Assembly: GCA_903829015.1 (NCBI GenBank)
Contig: CAIKOJ010000151.1
Coordinates: 62,001 to 126,000, forward strand
DNA length: 64,000 bases
Source of the DNA: an uncultured Bacteroidota bacterium
Lineage (GTDB): Bacteria > Bacteroidota > Bacteroidia > Chitinophagales > Chitinophagaceae
Direction: 5' to 3'
Shown: positions 16,570-25,541 of the stretch, one piece after another
How positions within the stretch are numbered: position 1 is the stretch's first letter
How the letters are laid out: each line of letters begins with the position of its first letter
Notes under the pieces: generated by a model
The model's input: only the letters and a program-made list of their open reading frames with translations
The model's database searches: none
What the model was told of the DNA's origin: nothing
Translations under genes and position numbers: made by a program

Positions 16570-19500
16570 CTATGCGTCAGCATGTTTTGTCAATGGTAGT
16601 TTTATATAGAAGGTTGTGCCCTTGCCTTCTTCAGTTTCGAACCATATCTCACCTTTCCAGAATTCGATGATCTTTTTTGTCATTGCAAGACCGAGACCTG
16701 TGCCGGACGTTTTGGTTGTAAAATACGGTTGAAACATTTTTCTAACTATTTCTTCAGGTATACCAGGTCCATTGTCGGTAATGGTTATTGTGGCACAATG
16801 ATCTGCAACAGATACAGCAACATTTATTACACCCTGACTTGCTGGAGGAATGGCTTGCTTTGCATTTTCGAGAAGGTTAGTAAATACCCTCAGTAACTGG
16901 CTCCTATCTGAAAGAACCATCAAGGCATTGGGATATCCGGAAAGAGAAACCGTTATGTTGCTATCGGTACTATATAACTCAACCGCTTTACGCAGCAGCG
17001 ACACCAGTTCCAGTTCTTCTGGCCTGGCTTCGGGCATCTTAGCAAAGTTGGAAAATTCAGAAGCGATATAGGAGAGGTTGTCGATCTGTTCAATAATGGA
17101 ATAAGAGACCCTGTCGGTGAGCTCCTTAATATTCGGTGCATCATTGCGCATAGCCTGCTGCAAATACTGAATATTCAATTTCATAGGGGTAAGCGGATTC
17201 TTGATCTCATGGGCTACCTGGCGGGCCATTTCGCGCCATGCGCTTTCTCGCTCGCTTTGTGCAAGGGCAGCAGCGTTCTCTTCTACCTTATTGACCATTT
17301 TGTTATACTCCCTCACCAGCAGACCTATCTCATCGTCGTAAGCCCAAACTATGCGCTCATTTTGCTGGAGATTGATACGACCGAACTGCTCGATAATGAC
17401 ATTAAAAGACTTGGTGATCCACCGTGTGATGAAAATAGTAATGAGGCTGGAGAAAAGGAAAATGAACGCATACAGGTTGATGAGTGTAACAACGATATTT
17501 GATATCTGAAAATTCAATTCTTTCTCAGAAGTAAAAAAAGGAACATTGATGAACCCATGTACGCCGCCATGCTCATCACGAATGGGCTGGTAGGCAGACA
17601 GGTAGTTAAGGTTTGCCACCCTTTCGTTCTGAATGACGATTGACCTGCCCACAGTATTGATCAAATAGTAGGCGTCGGGCTTCATCATATGAGATATCAA
17701 CCCTTTGTTATAGATCTCATCTTCTGAAGTATTGAGCAGAGAACCCAGGCTGTTAAAGATATTGATATCTATCTTCTGACCATGAGCTACAGTGGTGATC
17801 AATGATTTAAATCCAGGCGATTTTGTAACCGAATCAAATGCATAGTCGCTTTCGAACGCTTTCATTTGTTTCAGATTCTCCTGAATAGATTGCCGTGCCA
17901 GCTGCATTGCAGACTGATAATTAGTGGCGTTTGAAGACTTATACTGAACACTAAAAAACAAGATCGTTACAAAGCCAATAATTATGAACGATATAAGCAC
18001 CACACTCAGCATAGAAAAATGCACACGGCGACGTAGGGTGAGCCGTACAAATTTTTCCTCCGCCAACTTGCCTGAGAAATAGGAGAGGTATAGCTGGTAA
18101 AAAAGAATGATGACAGCCAGCAAAACTTCGATCACAAATAAATAAGAGAAAAGTGTGATCATCTCAATAGCTGTACTGTGCAAGTGTACTATTACTATTG
18201 TGGTTTTATCGGAGGTTTTGTAATACAGCTCTGACACGCCGTTGCGTATATAAAAGGCATAGTCCTGCTCTTTCTTTAGAGAGTCGTTGGTGAGATAGGT
18301 AAGAAAAGGATAGTCATTAGTTTGCGAGTAAATTTTGTCATTTATGTAGACCGCATAAGTGTATTCATTTTCCCGTGTGTTCACATTTTTATTCTCAGGC
18401 TGTAGAAGCTCCGGATATACCGTCTGAGCCGTCTGTTTCTTCAGATCCAGATCTATGAATATGTATCCGATGATCCGATTAATGGTATCGCTGTAAACAG
18501 GTACATAGCACAGATAAAAATGCCTGTCGTGTATATTCTCTTTGTAAAAAATATAGGGAGAATTGGTGGAGCCCGATTCGTTTTTCTCAGCTATCAGTTC
18601 ATCGAAGTCCGCCGTTGTGTCTTTGTTGTACAACTCACTTCCGTCGGTAGCAAACAGATAGAGTTTTGATTGGAAGGCGCCAAAGACGCTACTTGAAAAG
18701 TATTTTTGCTCAAGGTAAGCGTTGAGCAACTTACGTGTTGATGATGCGGGGGTGTTCAAAAAATCTTTTACCTCCTTATCCTGCAGCAGAGAATTGGCGA
18801 CTTTGTCCAGCGAAAACTCCATAACGTTGTCTCGTTTGGGAGTCAGATGAAGTTTTACATAAGCCAGCCTGGTATCCCTTTCCTTCACCTCATTAAAATA
18901 TTGTAAAACGGCGGTGCAAAACAGGCATATAAACACAGCCCAAAAAATCATATGGGGCTCGAACAGATCAGATACAAGTGTGAAATTTTTTACATCGAGT
19001 AATGGAATAAAAATTAGTAGCCAGCCAAGCAACAGCCAGTAGAAATTCCAGTCGAAAGGAGAGGTGCCCGCACTGTTGTCGTGCATAAAACCAGCAAGTG
19101 CTAAAAGACCAGCACCGGTGATTGCCAGCAACAAGTATCTGACGTACTTGCTAGTGATAAGCACACTGAATTGTATATTAAAGAGGTAAATGATGAGGCA
19201 CGACATGCCGGTAATGGTGGCTATTACCAGTATGCCAAGAACGGTATAAATGTCTATGGAATAGAAATGGCTTACATCGAACGAGATGCTGGAATCGAGT
19301 ACGAGGCTCTTTATGACATTGACAAATAGATATACGTAGGCAAGCAGCAACACCATGAGGCAAAGAGCGATCGCCCAACGGATGCCGCCGTTGCCACCTG
19401 GTTTGAAATAGCTGCGGTAAGGAGTATGACGGGTAATGAATATGACCAGCCACAGTATACAAAGGGTATTGATAAAAAGATCGCCGAGCGACCGTAGGTA

Positions 19501-20346
19501 AATACTGGAGGCATACAGCGTAGAAGAAAAGAACTGCAGCGTATCTAAATTGAAAGGAAGACCGTATATGTATAAAAGAATGCGCAGGGCCAGAATAATG
19601 ACCAGTGTGATCATGAAACCAATAATGGGTGTTCGTTTCCGAGTGAGGTAGATAGCCATTAGCTGTATCCACCAAATGCTGGCAAGGGCAGCGGCTAGCA
19701 ACAGAGAAATAAACAGCAGATCAGGTGACCATTTCTGAATATCAAGAATATTGAATTGCAGATAAAAGAGCGGGTTGTAGGCACCAATAGCAACCGGGAA
19801 ACCGGAAATGCTTGCCGTACCTGCTGCAACAATATTAGTAGATACGGGTATATTGCGGGAAGCAACAAAATGAGATTTCAGGTAGTTATTTTCCAGTGGG
19901 TAAGTAATGAGCACCGGAAATAAGATCACCAGTTTTTCGTTGGGATGGAGGAATGGAGGGCGAACACACTTTTGAATAAATACTCCTTTTTCGTTTCTGA
20001 TAACCAGATCGTTATTTACAGAACTGTCGTTTGGCTTGCCTATTACAGAGTTGGTATTCCAGAAGATCAGAGAGTCGTTTTCGTAGGCATATATGTAGAA
20101 AGGCAGATTCTTCAGTCGGTTGAACTCCTTTAGTGAAAGTGAATCAATAAAAATCTTATTTACCAATTCCTGATCGCTGACGAATTCGGCATAAACCCCT
20201 ACCCTGTTGTTCAGATCTTTGTTTACAGCACCAGCCAGACGCGCCGGCGATAATGCATTGTTATGCATCTGGAAATAATAGCCGTTTACACACCAGAGCA
20301 GAACACTGATGATGAGCCATCCCCAATATGGATACCGTCTTAGCAT
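16570..20346 (-). CDS. Large NtrY-like membrane sensor histidine kinase
   Basis: At 1,258 residues this is about twice the usual NtrY length. One membrane helix lies at residues 8-26, an extracytoplasmic domain to about 200, then some eight helices between about 205 and 485. A second sensor region follows at about 490-735, two more helices frame residues 735-805, a third sensor region runs to about 970, and a final helix leads into a HAMP domain. HisKA has QVAHEIKNPLTPMKLN (His near 1045), the N-box NLLENAKQAI near 1155, G1 DNGPGIP near 1188, the FQPYFTTK F-box and G2 GTGLGLA near 1213. No response regulator is adjacent. The ATG directly abuts the mazG stop codon, implying coupled translation. 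Confidence 0.9.
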   Translation of the reverse strand: MLRRYPYWGWLIISVLLWCVNGYYFQMHNNALSPARLAGAVNKDLNNRVGVYAEFVSDQELVNKIFIDSLSLKEFNRLKNLPFYIYAYENDSLIFWNTNSVIGKPNDSSVNNDLVIRNEKGVFIQKCVRPPFLHPNEKLVILFPVLITYPLENNYLKSHFVASRNIPVSTNIVAAGTASISGFPVAIGAYNPLFYLQFNILDIQKWSPDLLFISLLLAAALASIWWIQLMAIYLTRKRTPIIGFMITLVIILALRILLYIYGLPFNLDTLQFFSSTLYASSIYLRSLGDLFINTLCILWLVIFITRHTPYRSYFKPGGNGGIRWAIALCLMVLLLAYVYLFVNVIKSLVLDSSISFDVSHFYSIDIYTVLGILVIATITGMSCLIIYLFNIQFSVLITSKYVRYLLLAITGAGLLALAGFMHDNSAGTSPFDWNFYWLLLGWLLIFIPLLDVKNFTLVSDLFEPHMIFWAVFICLFCTAVLQYFNEVKERDTRLAYVKLHLTPKRDNVMEFSLDKVANSLLQDKEVKDFLNTPASSTRKLLNAYLEQKYFSSSVFGAFQSKLYLFATDGSELYNKDTTADFDELIAEKNESGSTNSPYIFYKENIHDRHFYLCYVPVYSDTINRIIGYIFIDLDLKKQTAQTVYPELLQPENKNVNTRENEYTYAVYINDKIYSQTNDYPFLTYLTNDSLKKEQDYAFYIRNGVSELYYKTSDKTTIVIVHLHSTAIEMITLFSYLFVIEVLLAVIILFYQLYLSYFSGKLAEEKFVRLTLRRRVHFSMLSVVLISFIIIGFVTILFFSVQYKSSNATNYQSAMQLARQSIQENLKQMKAFESDYAFDSVTKSPGFKSLITTVAHGQKIDINIFNSLGSLLNTSEDEIYNKGLISHMMKPDAYYLINTVGRSIVIQNERVANLNYLSAYQPIRDEHGGVHGFINVPFFTSEKELNFQISNIVVTLINLYAFIFLFSSLITIFITRWITKSFNVIIEQFGRINLQQNERIVWAYDDEIGLLVREYNKMVNKVEENAAALAQSERESAWREMARQVAHEIKNPLTPMKLNIQYLQQAMRNDAPNIKELTDRVSYSIIEQIDNLSYIASEFSNFAKMPEARPEELELVSLLRKAVELYSTDSNITVSLSGYPNALMVLSDRSQLLRVFTNLLENAKQAIPPASQGVINVAVSVADHCATITITDNGPGIPEEIVRKMFQPYFTTKTSGTGLGLAMTKKIIEFWKGEIWFETEEGKGTTFYIKLPLTKHADA

Positions 20347-21120
20347 TTATTTTTTGGGTTCATCTGCTTTCACTTTGTTCCAGAGTGCATCCATTTCCCA
20401 CAGGGTCATATCGTGGAGCGATTTGCCATCGGCCTGCGCCAATTCTTCTACTGCGGTAAACCGCCTGATAAATTTCTTGTTTGTTTTTTCGAGTGCGCGC
20501 TCGGGGTCTACTTTTACAAAGCGTGCGTAGTTGATGATGGCAAACAAAACATCGCCCAGTTCGTTTTCAATCTCAACCTGGTTTTCGTCAGCTACGGCTT
20601 CGTAGAGTTCGTTTAGTTCTTCTTCTACCTTGGCCTTTACCTGCCCGGTATTCTCCCACTCAAAGCCTACGGTCTTTGTTTTCTCCTGGAGGCGGAGTGC
20701 TTTTATCAGTGCGGGCATTGCATTCGGTACGCCGCTGAGAATAGATTTCTTGCCTTCGGCCTGTTTTATTTTTTCCCAGTTTTGCTTTACTTCATCTTCG
20801 TTGTTCACTTTAAGTGCGCCGTAAATATGCGGGTGGCGGTTGATGAGTTTGTTGCAAACGCCTTCAACCACATCATCGAAAGTGAACTGCTGCTGCTCGC
20901 TGCCGATCTTGCTGTAAAACATAATATGGAGTAGTAGATCTCCCAGTTCTTCTTTGAGGCCCTTCCAGTTCTCATTTACTATGACCTCCGACAGCTCGTA
21001 GACCTCCTCGAGTGTTTGTGGCTGCAGGGTATGAATGGTTTGCTTTCTATCCCACGGGCACTCGGTGCGGAGTTCGTCCATTATGGTTTTGAGCCGCTCA
21101 ATTGATTTAGAATATTCCAT
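20347..21120 (-). CDS. mazG: Nucleoside triphosphate pyrophosphohydrolase MazG
   Basis: This two-domain MazG (257 aa) has CPWDRKQTI near residue 21, the acidic metal-binding motif LEEVYEL (37-43) with EELGDLLLHIMFYSKI (57-72), and a second copy, VEEELNELYEA near 170 with ENELGDVLFAIINYAR near 186. MazG hydrolyses NTPs and dNTPs to NMP and PPi, cleansing the pool of aberrant nucleotides and modulating (p)ppGpp in E. coli. Here it is the upstream gene of an operon with the large kinase, the stop TAA being followed at once by that gene's ATG. ubiX lies upstream on the same strand, 119 nt away. Confidence 0.95.
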   Translation of the reverse strand: MEYSKSIERLKTIMDELRTECPWDRKQTIHTLQPQTLEEVYELSEVIVNENWKGLKEELGDLLLHIMFYSKIGSEQQQFTFDDVVEGVCNKLINRHPHIYGALKVNNEDEVKQNWEKIKQAEGKKSILSGVPNAMPALIKALRLQEKTKTVGFEWENTGQVKAKVEEELNELYEAVADENQVEIENELGDVLFAIINYARFVKVDPERALEKTNKKFIRRFTAVEELAQADGKSLHDMTLWEMDALWNKVKADEPKK

Positions 21121-21239
21121 GCAATGCTTGGGTGTATTAATATATTTTGGTTGCAGACAATGAGTATGCTATGCCTAAATTTACGCATACTTTATTAAAC
21201 CGCCATTGTAAAGTAATTACACAAAGAATTTAACCCAGC

Positions 21240-21806
21240 CTATTCGTTGGTTTCACCCCAACGGTAGCCACCTACATCTATGCCTGCAAGCTGGAGTACC
21301 CTGCTTACGACGGTATCGGCCATTTCCTCGAGGGTGGATGGACGGCTATAGAAAGAAGGCGTCGCCGGGCAAATGATTCCACCTGCCTCGGTAACCGTGG
21401 TCATGTTTTTAAGATGAATGAGGTTGTACGGTGTTTCCCTGACCACACAAATGAGTTTGCGGCGCTCCTTGAGCATTACATCTGCAGCCCGGGTAATGAG
21501 GTCGTTGCTGATGCCGGCGGCTATGCGGCCCAGTGTGCCCATGCTGCAGGGGCAGATAATAAGTGCGTTGTACATGGCACTGCCTGATGCAAATGGTGCC
21601 ATAAAGTCGTTCTTACCCCACACCTTAAACGGGTACTGTGCGTAGGCTTTATTCTGCAGCTCGTGCTCCCAAACGGTAAACGAGTTATCGCTCCACACCA
21701 GACTTACTTCGGTCAACTGGTCTTTTATGAGCAGGAGCCGGTCGAGCAACACTTTGGCATAAATGGATCCGCTGGCACCTGTAACCGCAATTGCTATTTT
21801 TATCAT
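21240..21806 (-). CDS. ubiX: UbiX-type flavin prenyltransferase
   Basis: A 188-residue flavoprotein of the UbiX/Pad1 family. AVTGASGSIYAKVLL at residues 7-21 is the FMN-binding N-terminus. MAPFASGSAMYNALIICPCS near residues 69-88 and LICVVRETPYNLIHLKNM with the RETP motif near 118-135 are diagnostic. The enzyme prenylates FMN with dimethylallyl phosphate to make prFMN, the cofactor of UbiD decarboxylases. No ubiD is adjacent. Menaquinone-using Bacteroidota employ the pair in quinone or aromatic-acid metabolism. Start ATG 21806, with a -7 element ending 20 nt upstream; divergent from the thioredoxin-like gene. Confidence 0.93.
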   Translation of the reverse strand: MIKIAIAVTGASGSIYAKVLLDRLLLIKDQLTEVSLVWSDNSFTVWEHELQNKAYAQYPFKVWGKNDFMAPFASGSAMYNALIICPCSMGTLGRIAAGISNDLITRAADVMLKERRKLICVVRETPYNLIHLKNMTTVTEAGGIICPATPSFYSRPSTLEEMADTVVSRVLQLAGIDVGGYRWGETNE

Positions 21807-21826
21807 AAAATTATTGTCCGAATGGG

Positions 21827-21834
21827 CAAAACTA
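21827..21834 (-). promoter_or_regulatory. ubiX -7 element
   Basis: The minus strand reads TAGTTTTG, 20 nt upstream of the ubiX ATG at 21806. On the plus strand a TAAATTCG variant at 21848-21855 may serve the divergent thioredoxin-like gene. Confidence 0.45.
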
Positions 21835-21877
21835 CATGGAATATTTGTAAATTCGTTTTTCTAAAATGCTAATAATA

Positions 21878-22507
21878 ATGAAACGTGTATTGCTTATTGC
21901 AGTAGTTATGTTGTCGGTGCCTGCCCTGTTGCTGGCAGATGGCAAGAGCAAAAAATCGGCCGCGACTGAAAAAGGAACAACCGCAGCCAGTGCGCCGGAA
22001 GCGAAGAATGATGAGATCCACTGGATCACAGATATGAACGAGTTGCAGCAGAAGATGGCAGCCAACCCTAAGAAAGTGTATTTTGATATATATACCGACT
22101 GGTGTGGCTGGTGCAAAAAAATGGACGCTGCCACATTCACCAATCCGGAACTGATCAAGTATATGAATACTAACTTCTATGCTGTGAGGCTGAATGCCGA
22201 GCGCCAGGACGTGATCAATTTTCAGGGTAAGGAATACAAATTCGAACCACAGTATAAGGCCAATACTTTTGCTGTAGAGATCATGCACGGGTCTATGTCT
22301 TACCCAACCAGTGTATTTATGGTGGAGAATTTTCAGAGCCCTACGCCTATACCGGGCTACCATACCGTGAAGGAAATGGAATTGTTCATGACCTATTTTG
22401 GTGACAATGCCTACAAGCATATTAAGTACGATGACTATGCTAAAAAATATAGTTATGCATGGGATCGTGGTCAGGCACCGGATATGACACCACCGGCAGG
22501 ACATTAG
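21878..22507 (+). CDS. Exported thioredoxin-like protein with CGWC motif
   Basis: The 209-residue protein starts with a signal peptide (KRVLLIAVVMLSVPALLLAD) when begun at ATG 21878; the upstream ATG at 21866 adds only MLII. A Lys/Ala/Thr-rich linker (residues 22-44) leads into a thioredoxin fold with YTDWCGWCKKMD (CGWC at 76-79) and a cis-Pro segment MSYPTSVF. The CGWC motif and fold resemble the DUF255/SoxW-type thioredoxins that reduce or monitor periplasmic disulfides. It is monocistronic, with a strong terminator behind it, and divergent from ubiX. Confidence 0.85.
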   Translation: MKRVLLIAVVMLSVPALLLADGKSKKSAATEKGTTAASAPEAKNDEIHWITDMNELQQKMAANPKKVYFDIYTDWCGWCKKMDAATFTNPELIKYMNTNFYAVRLNAERQDVINFQGKEYKFEPQYKANTFAVEIMHGSMSYPTSVFMVENFQSPTPIPGYHTVKEMELFMTYFGDNAYKHIKYDDYAKKYSYAWDRGQAPDMTPPAGH

Positions 22508-22528
22508 TACCAACTTAAAGCTATTACA

Positions 22529-22561
22529 AGCCCCGAGACATTGCGTTTCGGGGCTTTTTTT
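22529..22561 (+). terminator. Terminator of the thioredoxin-like gene
   Basis: AGCCCCGA (22529-22536) pairs perfectly with TCGGGGCT (22548-22555), then a T run. It lies 22 nt after the stop. Confidence 0.9.
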
Positions 22562-22633
22562 ATTGGGGGTGGTGTTAGATACCGTGTTGCTAGTATTAAA
22601 TAAATTGGTATCTTTATTATATAAGGTGTGTTT

Positions 22634-23596
22634 ATGAAATTTTCTACCCTACTCTTATTGGTTATATTCTGCTCATTGGTTTCAAGTGCTAGTGTTGGGC
22701 CAATTACCGGTGATACAAGTGTGTGTGTTGGCCGCAATATTACATTGTATGATACTACTATAGGCGGCAAATGGAAAAGCAACGATACCGCCATCGTCAG
22801 CATTGATTCGATATTGGGGACTGTAACTGGTACAGCGGCCGGCACTGCTGTAATTACCTATATGGTTGGTCTAGATTATGTTACCAGAATAATTACTGTA
22901 AATCCAAATCCCGCACCTATAGTGGGCAGCATATTATGTGCCGGAGGAGGTGGCACAATAAGTGACCCAACATCCGGAGGCTACTGGGATATCACCTCCC
23001 ATTTTACCGGATCCTTTAGTTCGTTTGATTCGTTACTGATTTTATCGGGCCTGTCGGCAGGGCCACTTGATGTCTTTTATGTATTGCCAACAGGGTGCAG
23101 CGCATTCGCAAATTTATTCGTCTATCCACCTCCTCCCCCTATTACCGGAAATACCCATACCTATGTAGATTCAACAACTACTTTGAGTGATGTACGGACA
23201 GGGGGTATTTGGTACAGCAGTAATACCTCTATTGCAACAGTTGGTTCGTTAACAGGTGTAGTAACAGGTATTGATACGGGCGCAGTAACCATCTATTATT
23301 ACGCACCATGTGCCACTTCAACGACTGTGGTTGTTACTATTCCCTCCGGCGAATCTATACAAACGCTCAACAGGGAAAATGAAATTAATTATTACCCAAA
23401 CCCCGTTGGAAACAAACTGAACATTACTGCGACCAACGCAATAACTTCTTTATTCATTTCCAACCTTTTTGGGCAGGTGGTATATAGCCATGGGTACAAT
23501 ACAAAAGAGGTGCAAATAGATGTTGCAGACTTGCCGGTAGGTTTTTATTTTGTTAAGATAAATGGTACAGAGGTGAGGAGGTTTGTGAAGGAGTAG
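22634..23596 (+). CDS. T9SS-exported protein with Ig-like (BIG2) domains
   Basis: ATG 22634 starts a signal peptide (KFSTLLLLVIFCSLVSSA). The 320-residue protein has two BIG2-type bacterial Ig-like domains, recognisable from GGKWKSNDTAIVSI...GTAVITY (about residues 45-85) and GGIWYSSNTSIATV...GAVTIYYY (about 195-235). A T9SS type A sorting domain of about 75 residues ends the protein: INYYPNPVGNKL, SLFISNLFGQVVYS, LPVGFYFVKINGTEV. It is therefore secreted and probably anchored to the surface. No catalytic domain is present, so a structural or adhesion role is likely. It is followed by a sister gene with a nearly identical C-terminus. Confidence 0.85.
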   Translation: MKFSTLLLLVIFCSLVSSASVGPITGDTSVCVGRNITLYDTTIGGKWKSNDTAIVSIDSILGTVTGTAAGTAVITYMVGLDYVTRIITVNPNPAPIVGSILCAGGGGTISDPTSGGYWDITSHFTGSFSSFDSLLILSGLSAGPLDVFYVLPTGCSAFANLFVYPPPPPITGNTHTYVDSTTTLSDVRTGGIWYSSNTSIATVGSLTGVVTGIDTGAVTIYYYAPCATSTTVVVTIPSGESIQTLNRENEINYYPNPVGNKLNITATNAITSLFISNLFGQVVYSHGYNTKEVQIDVADLPVGFYFVKINGTEVRRFVKE

Positions 23597-23636
23597 GTGA
23601 TGGATAAATAATATTTTTAGTTTTTAAGACGTGCTT

Positions 23637-25076
23637 ATGAAACAGCTTATTGTCACTTTAGGACTTGCGATTATTTTAACGAACAGCACGCATTGTTTTG
23701 CTGTTACGTGGCCAGGACTATGTCTTAAAATGTTTTATGACATTAATGCCAACTGTATAAAAGACAGTACAGAGTCTTATTCACTGGTGCCTGTACTGCT
23801 CAGGGTTGACTCAAATGGAGTGACTGTGGATACTTTGTCTGCAACGAGCGTTGTGTTTTACGTTCCAAATGCTCCCGTGGGTACGATCTACAAATTCACA
23901 GTATTGCCCTATCCCGGGGGCCCAACGATCTCCTGCCCTTCATCCGGCTTCGTTTTGGATACTATATTATCTACTTATTCTTACCATGACAAATATTTTG
24001 CCATGACTTGTCCCACAACACCAGTATTTGACCTTGGGGAGCACTGCATCTCACATTTGGCTGGAACAATGGACCAGCAAGCCCTCATCTACGCAGGCAA
24101 TAACTCATGCGCGACGGCAGCAGGGACACTCACTGTCAATTTCGGTCCTAAATATATGTATGCCGGAGGCCCTGGCAGAACCCCTACTTCGGTATCAGGC
24201 CGCACACTTACCTGGAATATACCCGGCGGCCCCAGTGAAGCTATATATGTCGAGCTTCTTCATGATGCGGGGGCAGGGATGCTAACGGTCGGAGACACTG
24301 CACAAATGCATATAACAATAACGCCAACGGCAGGAGACATTGATACCAGCAATAACAGCGAAACGATAACAGATACGATAAAGGCCAGCCATGACCCAAA
24401 TGAAATCACTGTATCACCTGCGGGATGCATCGCATCGGGAATGAGCCCGGTAGTGCTAACTTATGATTTACGCTTCAGCAATACGGGTACCGATACTGCT
24501 CAGAACATTTATGTACTGGATACCCTTTCGGAGTTTTTAGACCCACATACATTGCGTATAGTTGCGGCTACAGACACTATGAACATTACGGTACAAAATA
24601 TTCTGGACATGTATTCCGGCATCTACCACGGTATTGTAAAATTTGAATTCCCGAACATAAAACTGCCTGATAGTTCGCACCACGGGCTATGTGACGGCGG
24701 AGTAATTTATACAGTTAAAACCAGGCCTGGCCTGACGGCAGGTATGCACATTTACAACCATGCAGGTATTTACTTTGACAGCAACCCAGCTGTACTGACC
24801 AATTGGGCCGATAATGGGATTGGCTGCGCCACAACCGGTGTAGTTATGCCGGCGGCAAAAACAACCGATATCTACCCCAACCCCGCAACAACAGAACTGA
24901 CTGTGACTGCACAGGATAGGATAACGACGATAGCCATCAGCAACGTCTATGGGCAGACAGTGTACAGCAATGATTATAATGCAGAAAAAGTTGGCATAAA
25001 TATTGCTGCTTTACCAGCAGGTATCTACTTTATCAGGATCAATGGTACAGAGGTGAAGAGGTTTGTGAAGGAGTAG
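23637..25076 (+). CDS. T9SS-exported protein with DUF11-like beta-sandwich repeats
   Basis: This 479-residue protein starts at ATG 23637 with a signal peptide (KQLIVTLGLAIILTNSTHCF). An early segment, CLKMFYDINANCIKD, resembles SdrD B-like domains (K-F-D-N--G--D). The middle, around TYDLRFSNTGTDTAQNIYV-DTLSEFLD, is a DUF11/CARDB-type conserved repeat found in adhesins, and SHDPNEITVSP precedes it in many Bacteroidota proteins. The C-terminus is a T9SS type A domain (DIYPNPATTELTV, YFIRINGTEVKRFVKE). It lies 40 nt downstream of the BIG2 gene and shares its last nine residues nearly exactly, so the two are probably paralogous cargo genes in one transcript. Confidence 0.85.
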   Translation: MKQLIVTLGLAIILTNSTHCFAVTWPGLCLKMFYDINANCIKDSTESYSLVPVLLRVDSNGVTVDTLSATSVVFYVPNAPVGTIYKFTVLPYPGGPTISCPSSGFVLDTILSTYSYHDKYFAMTCPTTPVFDLGEHCISHLAGTMDQQALIYAGNNSCATAAGTLTVNFGPKYMYAGGPGRTPTSVSGRTLTWNIPGGPSEAIYVELLHDAGAGMLTVGDTAQMHITITPTAGDIDTSNNSETITDTIKASHDPNEITVSPAGCIASGMSPVVLTYDLRFSNTGTDTAQNIYVLDTLSEFLDPHTLRIVAATDTMNITVQNILDMYSGIYHGIVKFEFPNIKLPDSSHHGLCDGGVIYTVKTRPGLTAGMHIYNHAGIYFDSNPAVLTNWADNGIGCATTGVVMPAAKTTDIYPNPATTELTVTAQDRITTIAISNVYGQTVYSNDYNAEKVGINIAALPAGIYFIRINGTEVKRFVKE

Positions 25077-25155
25077 TTCTGTTTGAACATTGAAAACAGG
25101 CACGTATTTAATAGTTGCACCCCGATGGGGTGCTGGTTACAAACAATTTTTAAGT

Positions 25156-25453
25156 CTACAAAGCTTGGACTCCTAAAGGAGTCTTACAAGAAAATCGATG
25201 TCTGATTTTAAGGACTAATTGGTATATACACTACAAAGCTTGGACTCCTAAAGGAGTCTTATTAGAAAATCGACGCCTGATTTTAAGGACTAATTGGTAT
25301 ATACTCTACAAAGCCTGGACTCCTAACGGAGTCGTAGTAAAAAATAGATGCCCTATTTTAAAGTCTGATTGGTAAAAAGTCTACGAAACCCGGACTCTTA
25401 TAGGAGTCGTACAAAAAATAGATGCCTTATCTAAAGTCAATTTGGTATATACA
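25156..25453 (+). repeat. Four tandem 75-bp repeats with conserved dyad
   Basis: Copies start at 25156, 25231, 25306 and 25381, exactly 75 bp apart; the last is about 2 bp short. Each contains CTACAAAGC-like sequence, the dyad GACTCCTAAAGGAGTC, then a poly-A/GAT segment and GATTGGTATATAC-like end. The dyad arms are kept (6-7 bp) even where the rest diverges. A different dyad, CACCCC-GAT-GGGGTG, precedes at about 25118. The 465-nt gap between 25077 and 25541 contains no gene. Confidence 0.85.
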
Positions 25454-25541
25454 GACTACTATTCAGGCACGGTTGTGGGTTGCATAGTGAGTGTAAGGCA
25501 ATGAAGGAATCAAACGAAATTTGTACAAATAAGTTCGGCAA

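Noticed and set aside
25156-25453. Tandem repeats as a CRISPR array
   Set aside because: The whole 75-bp unit repeats; there are no unique spacers and no cas genes.
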